The translations under genes were made by a program, and so were the position numbers. Of a DNA stretch of 6,575 nucleotides, positions 1-5,596 are shown piece after piece. Positions within the stretch are counted from its first letter, which is position 1, and each line of letters starts with the position of its first letter. The notes under the pieces were generated by a model, which searched no databases, was not told the origin of the DNA, and saw nothing but the letters and a program-made list of their open reading frames with translations. Source of the stretch: Planctomycetota bacterium (GTDB lineage: Bacteria > Planctomycetota > Phycisphaerae > Phycisphaerales > SM1A02); assembly GCA_014381385.1 (NCBI GenBank), contig JACNLR010000152.1, positions 1 through 6,575 of the forward strand, given 5' to 3'.

Positions 1-486
1 TTGCAACTCATGACAAGTGGGAAGCGTGCTGAATCTAGGCAGAAAGAAGTGAGCGAAATTAGCCGAGGCGTAAAAGCGCTTGCTCGGGAACTAAACGTCC
101 CAGTTATTTGTGTGAGCCAGTTAAATAGAGCGGCAGAACAACGCGAAGGGCACAGGCCCCGAATGAGCGACCTCCGCGAGTCTGGTTCGATTGAGCAGGA
201 TGCTGACGTTGTAGCAATGCTGCACCGCGAGGCGTACTACCATATGAGTGATCAATCATGGCTAGAAGAAAACGACGACAAACAAAATCTTGCCGAATTG
301 ATTATTGCCAAGCAGCGTAATGGTCCAACTGCAACGGTAAAACTTACGTGGGATAACACGTGTACCCGATTCCACGATTGGACAGATATCACTCCGCCCG
401 GTGGTGGATCAGGGTATGCAGCCGTTATGCCAAAGGGACCGGACGATCCGTTCTCAAATGATACTTTTGACGATCTCGCGATTTAA
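1..486 (+). CDS. dnaB: Replicative DNA helicase DnaB, C-terminal part (5' end outside window)
   Basis: This is the RecA-like motor domain of the hexameric helicase that unwinds DNA ahead of the replication fork and recruits primase. The window opens inside the gene, on a Leu codon (TTG) at the end of the Walker B strand (LQLM, normally preceded by I-D-Y). The rest of the C-terminal core follows in family order: the KALARELNVPVI helix and strand (residues 25-36), SQLNR (39-43), the H4 motif SDLRESGSIEQDADVV (56-71), and AKQRNGPT (103-110), whose basic residues include the arginine finger that reaches the neighbouring subunit's ATP. After the core comes a Gly-rich linker (about 132-140) and an acidic tail rich in Asp, ending in Ile. 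The N-terminal domain, linker and Walker A are off the window. The stop codon (484-486) overlaps that of the convergent antiporter gene. Family identity is secure. Confidence 0.96.
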   Translation: MQLMTSGKRAESRQKEVSEISRGVKALARELNVPVICVSQLNRAAEQREGHRPRMSDLRESGSIEQDADVVAMLHREAYYHMSDQSWLEENDDKQNLAELIIAKQRNGPTATVKLTWDNTCTRFHDWTDITPPGGGSGYAAVMPKGPDDPFSNDTFDDLAI

Positions 487-1448
487 AAGAACGAGACCCA
501 CGCCAAAAACAGAATATATACACCGACAAGGACACTGCCTTCTTTTGGTTTTATTCGTTTATCCGTTGTAAGAAACCAAGCAAGCATTGTGATGGAGAAC
601 ATGACAACAACATACACCCACGCACCGCTTGGTACCTCTATTGGATTTACAAGCATCGTGATGGGTAGTACAAACAGGATGTTAAATATGTTTGATCCGA
701 CTACGTTTCCAACAGCAAGGTCTGGGTGACCTTTCTTTGCAGCAATCACTGTTGTAACGACTTCGGGCAAACTTGTAGCAATTGCAACTATAGTTCCACC
801 GACAACTATTTCGCTCATTCCAAGGGAAAGTGCGAAGGTAACAGCGCCAATTTCGGTTGCTTTCCCACCAATGCCTAATAACGCTATACCAGCGATGAGC
901 ATTGCCCATGCACCAATAGCAGAACACTGGACTTGCGGAATTGCATCTTTGCTTTGCGTAGCAATTTGGGAGGTACTGGTTTTTCCAATTGAGAACCATG
1001 TCCACATAAGGACGCAAAACAGAAACAGAAATCCAATCGCCCAAAATGTATTAAAACTTCCAAACAATGCAACGAGCCCGACTAAGCCAGTTGCTGCAAC
1101 GAGGCAAGGGAACTCAACTTTTATAATTCTCCCAGTTACGGGGAGCTTGCAAATCAAGGCGCCAATTCCAAGGACAAGTCCAAGATTGGCAATGTTTGAA
1201 CCAAAAATGTTTCCTAGGCAGAGGTCGCCATGGTCATTTGCCGAAGCGATAACATTTAACGCAAGTTCGGGCGAACTTGTGCTAAAAGCAACAATCGTAA
1301 GCCCGATTACGAGCTTACTAATACCCAGTCTCGTAGCAATAGCTACGCTACTCTCTACGAGTAGATGACCCCCAAAAATGAGCAATGCAATGCCCACGAG
1401 CAGGGTCACATAATAAAATTCTTGCGCAAATGTCGTAATGGCATCCAT
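483..1448 (-). CDS. Calcium/sodium antiporter, CaCA family (YrbG-like)
   Basis: This is an inner-membrane exchanger that would couple cation entry to Ca2+ (or similar) export. The 321-residue product is the normal length for YrbG-type proteins and almost entirely hydrophobic, with about ten membrane segments. It carries the two diagnostic alpha repeats of the CaCA superfamily. Repeat 1 is GLTIVAFSTSSPELALNVIAS (49-69) with GNIFGSNIANLG (79-90). Repeat 2 is GGTIVAIATSLPEVVTTVIAA (217-237) with GNVVGSNIFNIL (247-258). Glu61 and Glu229 are the expected ion-binding acids. A hydrophilic loop (about 155-174) separates the halves. I chose the Met at 1448 because the protein then starts directly before TM1. 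A longer reading to 1598 adds 50 non-hydrophobic residues and would overlap the divergent sigma gene. No clear Shine-Dalgarno precedes the start. Ion specificity cannot be read from sequence. Confidence 0.9.
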   Translation of the reverse strand: MDAITTFAQEFYYVTLLVGIALLIFGGHLLVESSVAIATRLGISKLVIGLTIVAFSTSSPELALNVIASANDHGDLCLGNIFGSNIANLGLVLGIGALICKLPVTGRIIKVEFPCLVAATGLVGLVALFGSFNTFWAIGFLFLFCVLMWTWFSIGKTSTSQIATQSKDAIPQVQCSAIGAWAMLIAGIALLGIGGKATEIGAVTFALSLGMSEIVVGGTIVAIATSLPEVVTTVIAAKKGHPDLAVGNVVGSNIFNILFVLPITMLVNPIEVPSGAWVYVVVMFSITMLAWFLTTDKRIKPKEGSVLVGVYILFLAWVSFF

Positions 1449-1454
1449 CTGTGG

Positions 1455-1534
1455 GTTGGATTGTAGAGATGTTGTCGAACATCGTACCCCCGAATGCCTT
1501 GCAATCTGGTAGGTTTTCCATCGTTGGATTGCAG
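1455..1534. repeat. Imperfect 12-bp direct repeat in the divergent spacer
   Basis: GTTGGATTGTAG (1455-1466) recurs as GTTGGATTGCAG (1523-1534), 11 of 12 identical and 68 bp apart start to start. One copy lies near the antiporter start and one near the sigma start, so each flank of the spacer has one. It could be a shared regulator site or chance. Confidence 0.3.
1468..1483. promoter_or_regulatory. Inverted repeat, candidate operator
   Basis: GATGTT-gtcg-AACATC is a perfect 6-bp dyad with a 4-bp spacer. It sits next to the possible minus-strand -10 box, in the only divergent promoter region of the window. The shape suits a dimeric regulator site, but a dyad of this size can occur by chance and no cognate regulator is identified. 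Confidence 0.3.
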
Positions 1535-1557
1535 TAAAGCAGTTCGTCTCCCGAGAT

Positions 1558-2169
1558 ATGACCAATTCCAAAGAAAAACAAGAACTCCACGACCACATCG
1601 TTGCAGCTGCAAAGGGTGATGAACTGTCGTGGCGATTTCTCGTAGATGCGTACTCTCACCGCGTATTTGCACTTATTCGGTCTAAATGCGGCAATGAGGA
1701 ACTTGCAGAAGAGATTACGCAATCTACGTTTTGCACGATTGCACAGAAACTTGCTACATATACCGAAACAGGCAAGTTTGAAGCTTGGCTCTTTCGCATC
1801 GCGATGAACCGCATGCGTGACGAGATGCGGCGCAGGAAGCGCCACGCTGTCCCTATGGAGAATGAAATGATCGGTGTGCTCTCCAAGGGAGTTACGGATG
1901 AACGAGACGACGACGAGGCTGCAGTGGCAATCGCTCGGCTCAGAACAGCCGTCCGACAACTTTCGAGTTCTGATCAGGACATAATCCACATGCGCCACAG
2001 CGCAGGTATGAGCTATAAACAAATCGCAGACGTCCTAGGGGAGCCATTAGGGACGGTATTGGCACGCCAACACCGTGCTTTGGGTAAATTGAGAAGCCTT
2101 ATGGATTGTGACGGTTATATGCAAAAGAACCCAAATATCGGGGCAATCGATGAAGGAGTAGGGCGTTAA
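1558..2169 (+). CDS. RNA polymerase sigma factor, sigma-70 family, ECF type
   Basis: This is an alternative sigma factor that would direct RNA polymerase to a small regulon. Its 203 residues hold the two ECF domains. Region 2 spans about 22-95: the helix with LAEEITQSTF (49-58), the region equivalent to 2.2, then FEAWLFRIAMNRMRDEMRRRKR (74-95), covering 2.3/2.4, which melts and reads the -10 element. Region 4 spans about 127-181, with the helix-turn-helix MSYKQIADVLGEPLGTVLARQHRAL (151-175) for -35 recognition. The linker (100-122) is acidic. A roughly 20-residue tail follows region 4. The ATG at 1558 is preceded by only a weak purine stretch; the good region 2 start supports it. Two nucleotides separate it from the next gene, a membrane protein suited to be its anti-sigma factor. 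The family is clear; the ECF subgroup and signal are unknown. Confidence 0.92.
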   Translation: MTNSKEKQELHDHIVAAAKGDELSWRFLVDAYSHRVFALIRSKCGNEELAEEITQSTFCTIAQKLATYTETGKFEAWLFRIAMNRMRDEMRRRKRHAVPMENEMIGVLSKGVTDERDDDEAAVAIARLRTAVRQLSSSDQDIIHMRHSAGMSYKQIADVLGEPLGTVLARQHRALGKLRSLMDCDGYMQKNPNIGAIDEGVGR

Positions 2170-2171
2170 AC

Positions 2172-2735
2172 ATGAAGTACGATATGGAACACGAAAAGCG
2201 ACAATTTGAAGAAGATTTATCACCCCAAGAACGAGAGATCGATGGATTGCTCATTGAAGCGATGCAGATTTCGCCACCCGCTGGCCTTTCGAACAGGATT
2301 GCTGCAGCGTCGACCGATGCGCTCCTTGAAGGGCAACTCGCAGTTGCACTCGCACCTACAGCACCAGAGGGTTTGTCCAATCGCGTATTCACCGCTTCAG
2401 TTTCTTCCCTTCAGGGGACTCCCGCGGTCATCGGCCGCGTTGGTCTTACTACCACTTGGCGGCAAGTTGCAATGGCTGCTTGTGTTGTTTTTGCAGTACT
2501 TGTTGCCATTCGTTTTGGGGCACAACCTCAACAACAAGAACGAAACGCAGTTGCGATTGCGGTCGTTGAAGTTCTTAGTGTTGAGGAAGAGGGTCTTCTT
2601 TTAGAAGATCTCGACCTTACAGAATTTGATTATCTCGCTAGTACTCGCGAACTTGCGTTTGCAGATGTTGCCCTAAGCATGAACAGTTTACGCAACGATT
2701 TAGAGTTATGGCAATATGGCTTACTCACGGAGTGA
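2172..2735 (+). CDS. Single-pass membrane protein, probable anti-sigma factor
   Basis: No named family is recognised. The 187-residue product has a charged N-terminal region (1-95), one membrane helix (about 97-113, preceded by W96 and R97 and followed by R114), and an acidic C-terminal part (115-187) with a run of Glu, Asp and Leu at 137-149. Its position 2 nt behind an ECF sigma gene and its single-pass layout fit an anti-sigma factor whose cytoplasmic half binds sigma. The zinc-binding HxxxCxxC motif of the ZAS class is absent; the only Cys (104) is inside the helix. The N-terminal half contains a duplicated motif PxGLSNR(I/V)xxAS (36-47 and 65-76), 29 residues apart. GGAG at 2156-2159 lies a rather long 12 nt upstream of the start. 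The role is inferred from context; the gene itself is well supported. Confidence 0.72.
   Translation: MKYDMEHEKRQFEEDLSPQEREIDGLLIEAMQISPPAGLSNRIAAASTDALLEGQLAVALAPTAPEGLSNRVFTASVSSLQGTPAVIGRVGLTTTWRQVAMAACVVFAVLVAIRFGAQPQQQERNAVAIAVVEVLSVEEEGLLLEDLDLTEFDYLASTRELAFADVALSMNSLRNDLELWQYGLLTE
2729..2732 (+). promoter_or_regulatory. Shine-Dalgarno fixing the start of the exported protein gene
   Basis: GGAG lies 7 nt before the ATG at 2740, inside the last codons of the upstream gene. It supports the start at 2740 over an in-frame ATG at 2716. The later start also puts a clean signal peptide at the N-terminus and suggests translational coupling to the gene ending at 2735. Confidence 0.55.
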
Positions 2736-2739
2736 CACA

Positions 2740-3450
2740 ATGAAACAAATAGCAATTCTTGGCGCACTATGTATTACAGTGCTTACTTTGGGTATGGCAC
2801 CCCCCAACGATACGTCTTGTTGCGGGACTACATGTTTGATGCCCGCTTACATGATGTGCTTGCAACCAGAACAAGATAGCGGATTTGGTATGCAAGGTTC
2901 TCCCGACAGAATGCGAAGACCTAAACTCCGCTCAAGCGATAATCGTGACCAGTTAGATTCAGACAGAAAAATGCCAAAAAACATGGTTGAACATGTGATG
3001 GCGGTAGCAAATGAAATTGATCCCGACCTTGCTGCACAACTTGCAGCGGTTTGTGCAGCAGATCCCGAGGCTTTTCAGAAAATCATTCACAGGCAAGGTC
3101 GTAGGTTTGGATCACTTATTCGTTTGCGGGAAGATGATCCTGAACTTTTTGAAGTTAAGGTGACTGAGTTAAAGACTGACGCTGAAATTTACAGTGCAGC
3201 GGAGGCACTTCGAGGGCAAGATATGGAAAGTCCTGAATCTCAAGCGAAACTCGCGGAACTGCAAGGGCTTGTCCGAGCAAAGACGGCGCTGACGCTTCGC
3301 GCGCAAACACTCTATATCGGTCGACTTGAAAAACACCTTGACGCATTAAGGAAACGCCTTGATGATACAAGCGTTCGATTTGATGAAATTGTTGCACAAC
3401 GAGTGGATCAACTCCTAAATACTGTGCAGAATGTAAAGCAAGCAGACTAA
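2740..3450 (+). CDS. Exported helical protein with Cys/Met-rich N-terminus, candidate periplasmic sensor
   Basis: The 236-residue product begins with a signal peptide: Lys2, a hydrophobic core (4-18), and likely cleavage after Ala20 (LGMA-PP). The mature start carries a compact Cys/Met cluster: Cys27, Cys28, Cys32, Cys40 with Met34, Met38, Met39, suited to a metal site or disulfides. No lipobox places a Cys at the cleavage point. A charged, likely disordered stretch follows (about 44-80). The rest (82-234) is Ala, Leu, Glu, Lys and Arg rich and probably all alpha-helical, with amphipathic, coiled-coil-like segments near 165-233. The layout recalls small periplasmic helical regulators such as CpxP/Spy or CnrX, but I see no diagnostic LTxxQ motif, so this is analogy only. 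It is third in the sigma/membrane-protein set, 4 nt after the preceding stop. Function is not established. Confidence 0.75.
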   Translation: MKQIAILGALCITVLTLGMAPPNDTSCCGTTCLMPAYMMCLQPEQDSGFGMQGSPDRMRRPKLRSSDNRDQLDSDRKMPKNMVEHVMAVANEIDPDLAAQLAAVCAADPEAFQKIIHRQGRRFGSLIRLREDDPELFEVKVTELKTDAEIYSAAEALRGQDMESPESQAKLAELQGLVRAKTALTLRAQTLYIGRLEKHLDALRKRLDDTSVRFDEIVAQRVDQLLNTVQNVKQAD

Positions 3451-3469
3451 TTCTCCGTACTATGCGTAT

Positions 3470-4420
3470 ATGGCGCAGAGTAAAGAACGTACAAAAACGA
3501 AACGACTTCTCGTAGTTGCAGTTGTATTTTTTGTATTTGTTGGCGCTTTTTTTTGGGCGATCTCGGACAACGGATCAGGGCGTAGGTTTGAACGCACCAA
3601 CGTTATGGCAGCCCTCATGCCACCGTTTTGGTGGATTCACTCACAAGACCAAAAGGAACAACAAGAAAAACTCTACGTAGAAGGTATTTCCCAAACTTTT
3701 TTTGGAACAGATCAGCTGGGAAGGGATGTGTTTGCACGTTGTATTGTTGGCGGTGCAATTAGCGTCAGCGTGGGTCTTTTTGCAGCGTGCATTGCAGTTT
3801 TTGTCGGGACACTCTGGGGCACCATCGCAGGAATTCGTGGAGGAAAAATTGACGCAGCGATGATGCGTACGGTAGATATTTTGTACGGGTTGCCGTCAAT
3901 TATGCTTGTTGTGCTGATCACAGTTGCAGCCAACAGTCTTGTAAATACGCTTGCGACAATATCGCCAGTAATGCAAGAATTTATAAACGTGGTTGCGTTG
4001 CTTGCTGCAATTGGTGTAGTGAGTTGGCTTACCGTTTCTAGGGTAATTCGAGGTCAAGTGCGAAGTTTAGTTACAAGGCCAGCGATGGATGCTTGCCGCG
4101 TTATTGGTGTTGGACCTATTCGTACATATACGCACCATCTTTTACCCGCCTTGTTTGGAACTATCATTGTGTATGCAACGTTGACAGTGCCAGCAGCGAT
4201 ACTTTCTGAGGCATTTTTGAGTTTTCTTGGAATTGGAATCCGCGAGCCGCTGCCAAGTTGGGGAACGCTTGCTGCAGATGGACTAGGTCAGTTAAATCCC
4301 GTGCAGGTACGGTGGTGGCTCTTGCTTTGGCCTTGTCTTTGTATCGCAATTACGCTGATTGCAATGAATTGGTTTGGTCAAAAATTACAGCAACGCGTTG
4401 ACCCAAGGCATGTTGTCTAA
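3470..4420 (+). CDS. Peptide ABC transporter permease, OppC/DppC type
   Basis: This is one of the two membrane subunits of a peptide (or nickel-type) ABC importer. The 316 residues open with TM1 (about 13-31) and a roughly 46-residue external segment. The family signature FGTDQLGRDVFAR (78-90) comes next. A BPD_transp_1 core follows, with membrane segments near 92-120, 141-160, 172-190, 226-250 and 282-300. The coupling loop that docks on the ATPase is at 206-226 (MDACRVIGVG to HHLLP), the EAA-loop equivalent, with the conserved Gly213. SEAFLSFLGIG (246-256) and LPSWG (261-265) are typical of OppC. The ATG at 3470 follows the upstream gene by 19 nt and lacks a clear Shine-Dalgarno. Its stop overlaps the next start (TAATG). 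The expected partner permease OppB is not upstream, where the sigma module sits instead. Substrate is inferred from family only. Confidence 0.92.
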   Translation: MAQSKERTKTKRLLVVAVVFFVFVGAFFWAISDNGSGRRFERTNVMAALMPPFWWIHSQDQKEQQEKLYVEGISQTFFGTDQLGRDVFARCIVGGAISVSVGLFAACIAVFVGTLWGTIAGIRGGKIDAAMMRTVDILYGLPSIMLVVLITVAANSLVNTLATISPVMQEFINVVALLAAIGVVSWLTVSRVIRGQVRSLVTRPAMDACRVIGVGPIRTYTHHLLPALFGTIIVYATLTVPAAILSEAFLSFLGIGIREPLPSWGTLAADGLGQLNPVQVRWWLLLWPCLCIAITLIAMNWFGQKLQQRVDPRHVV

Positions 4421-5202
4421 TGGGTACGGAATCGATATTACAGATTAACGGATTGGGAATTTCTTTCGGTGAAACTCGAGTCGTGGACGGCATTTCGTTT
4501 TGTGTTAAGAGCGGAAGCACGCTTGCAATCGTAGGAGAATCTGGCTCAGGGAAAAGTGTAACGGCAATGGCAATCCTTGGATTGCTCCCCGTGGTTGCTC
4601 AAATACAGGGTGAAATCCAATTTGATGAGTTGCAACTCATGAGTGCAACGCCAAAACAACTGCGCGCAATTCGAGGGAACGAGATAGCGATGATTTTTCA
4701 AGAGCCTATGACGTCGCTTAATCCGGTGTTTACGATTGGCGAACAAATTGAAGAAGCGGTGTTGTTACATCGGGACGTATCGAAACAGGAAGCCAAAGTA
4801 ATGACATGCGAGGCGATGGAAGAGGTCGGCTTGGATCCATATCGTTATGGCGCGTATCCGCACGAATTCTCAGGTGGTATGCGGCAGCGAGTTATGATTG
4901 CTATGGCTCTTGTGTGTGAACCTAGGCTGCTTATTGCAGACGAGCCAACCACAGCGCTTGATGCTACGACGTCGAGGCAACTCATGGAAATGCTTTATAA
5001 GATACGAGAGCAACGTGGCATGAGCATGCTCTTTATTTCTCACGATTTGCATCTTGTTGCAACTATTGCGGACGATGTTTGCGTCATGTGCGAGGGTGTA
5101 ATCGTTGAACAGGGTGGGGTGGTTGACGTAATGAATAATCCATCGCACACCTACACGCAAGCACTGCTCGCTTCTATCCCATCCCTCCCCTCTAGCCAAT
5201 AA
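4420..5202 (+). CDS. Peptide ABC transporter ATP-binding protein, OppD/DppD type, short C-terminus
   Basis: This is the cytoplasmic ATPase that powers the importer. All catalytic motifs are present in 260 residues: Walker A GESGSGKS (39-46), Q-loop Gln94 in MIFQEPMTSLNPV, ABC signature SGGMRQR (151-157), Walker B LLIADEP (170-176) with Glu175, D-loop TTALD (177-181) and H-loop His208. MTSLNPV and the ending HTYTQALLASIPSL mark the OppD/DppD subfamily. Most members run to about 320-330 residues, with a C-terminal extension holding a Cys-rich PGCPFHPRC-type motif. Here the reading stops at the point where that extension would begin, 15 bp before a palindromic element. The ATG overlaps the permease stop by 1 nt, indicating coupling. 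No OppF ATPase follows, so it may work with a distant partner or as a homodimer. It should still be an active ATPase. Confidence 0.92.
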   Translation: MGTESILQINGLGISFGETRVVDGISFCVKSGSTLAIVGESGSGKSVTAMAILGLLPVVAQIQGEIQFDELQLMSATPKQLRAIRGNEIAMIFQEPMTSLNPVFTIGEQIEEAVLLHRDVSKQEAKVMTCEAMEEVGLDPYRYGAYPHEFSGGMRQRVMIAMALVCEPRLLIADEPTTALDATTSRQLMEMLYKIREQRGMSMLFISHDLHLVATIADDVCVMCEGVIVEQGGVVDVMNNPSHTYTQALLASIPSLPSSQ

Positions 5203-5230
5203 ACCCATTCCTCTTCTCCCATTTCTCCTC

Positions 5231-5257
5231 TGAGACTTTTTTTTCAAAAAAGTCTCA
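5231..5257. repeat. 12-bp hairpin nested in the palindromic element
   Basis: TGAGACTTTTTT (5231-5242) pairs perfectly with AAAAAAGTCTCA (5246-5257) across a 3-nt loop (TTC). The left half is also part of the outer arm of the larger element, so this local hairpin competes with the long-range pairing to 5360-5387. Confidence 0.7.
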
Positions 5258-5273
5258 AAGGCTGTTTTCAGCT

Positions 5274-5330
5274 CAATAATGGTCTCTGAGACTTTTTTTA
5301 GGCTAAAAAAAGTCTCAGAGACCATTATTG
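5274..5330. repeat. 57-bp perfect palindrome around one central base
   Basis: Positions 5274-5301 and 5303-5330 are perfectly complementary (28 bp) around G5302, giving a realistic hairpin with a small loop near TAGGCTA. The stem is GC-containing at the base and pure A-T near the tip: T run in the left arm, A run in the right arm. No T run follows the right arm on either strand, so it is not a canonical intrinsic terminator, although so strong a stem behind the ATPase gene could still end or protect that transcript. Confidence 0.85.
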
Positions 5331-5420
5331 GGTCCTCAGCGGTGTTTTTGGGTTCAATCGAAAAAAAAGTCTCAGAGGAGAAATGGGTGTATGCGGTGGG
5401 AATCGGAAGCATAAAAAGGT

Positions 5421-5583
5421 CCGAGAACTGAAAGGATGGGCAGTTCGTATGGATTGTTGTTACAGCGCCATTTGACTTGTGGAATGAGCATTGAGCTGAC
5501 TTGGAACTCTCCCCAACCCCTGATCCTCCCTCCACAAGTTTTTTGGCACTGGGGGGTATTCTCCTTGGAAGGAGGATGTAACA
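5421..5583 (+). other. Possible structured leader or small RNA region
   Basis: Several exact complementary pairs occur: GAACTG/CAGTTC (5425-5430, 5441-5446), TGTTACA/TGTAACA (5458-5464, 5577-5583), ACTTGTGGA/TCCACAAGT (5475-5483, 5531-5539, followed by a T run to 5544), ATCCTCC/GGAGGAT (5523-5529, 5571-5577) and CTCCT/AGGAG around 5561-5574. The third looks like a terminator with a 47-nt loop. The fourth and fifth would mask the purine-rich AAGGAGG (5569-5575). Some of these pairings exclude each other. I recognise no known riboswitch or RNA family. Confidence 0.25.
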
Positions 5584-5592
5584 CCCAACGCT

Positions 5593-5596
5593 GGAG
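5593..5596 (+). promoter_or_regulatory. Shine-Dalgarno deciding the start at 5604
   Basis: GGAG lies 7 nt before the ATG at 5604. It favours this start over the in-frame ATG at 5436. The stronger-looking AAGGAGG at 5569-5575 abuts an ATG that is immediately followed by TAA (5576-5581), with no spacing, so it is not a plausible start site for a protein. Confidence 0.5.

Larger units (their letters stand above)
1449..1557. promoter_or_regulatory. Divergent intergenic promoter region (antiporter / ECF sigma)
   Basis: This 109-bp spacer must carry promoters for the leftward antiporter and the rightward sigma operon. On the minus strand TACAAT (1465-1460) could be a -10 box only 11 nt from the antiporter ATG. 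No good -35 lies at the right distance, and so short a leader would fit the missing ribosome-binding site. An inverted repeat (1468-1483) and a 12-bp direct repeat (1455-1466, 1523-1534) lie here. I could not identify a convincing sigma-operon promoter or a paired ECF -35/-10. Confidence 0.45.
5218..5387. repeat. 170-bp nested inverted-repeat element with five dodecamer copies
   Basis: The outer arms 5218-5245 and 5360-5387 are perfect 28-bp inverted repeats. Inside is a second perfect palindrome (5274-5330). The spacers between outer and inner arms (5246-5273 and 5331-5359) are 28 and 29 nt and do not match, so the whole can fold as one long hairpin with an internal loop. TGAGACTTTTTT or its complement occurs five times: 5231-5242 (+), 5246-5257 (-), 5287-5298 (+), 5306-5317 (-) and 5363-5374 (-). 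Copy 1 can pair with copy 2 locally or with copy 5 at long range. No target-site duplication is evident at the ends. It could be a REP- or MITE-like element or a regulatory RNA structure. Confidence 0.85.

Noticed and set aside
871..1368. 165-codon + strand reading inside the antiporter gene
   Set aside because: It is the antisense shadow of a gene with clear CaCA repeats.
1477..1548. ECF-type promoter (GAAC at 1477-1480, CGTC at 1545-1548) for sigma autoregulation
   Set aside because: The two elements are far more than 17 bp apart and no correctly spaced partner is present for either.
1449..1598. N-terminal extension of the antiporter to a start at 1598
   Set aside because: The extra 50 residues are not hydrophobic, would overlap the divergent sigma gene, and are not expected in this family; Met at 1448 sits directly before TM1.
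4625..4640. 16-bp perfect palindrome ATGAGTTGCAACTCAT inside the ATPase gene
   Set aside because: It is fully explained by coding sequence. Its right half with following bases also occurs at 1-13 in dnaB because both encode LQLM with the same codons.
5231..5257. Intrinsic terminator for the ATPase gene
   Set aside because: The T run is in the left arm and an A run in the right arm, and no T run follows the stem, so the canonical design is not met.
5418..5446. GGTCCGAGA recalls part of the guanidine-I (ykkC) riboswitch
   Set aside because: The other conserved blocks of that riboswitch, including the GGGACAAAAGCCC-type segment, are absent.
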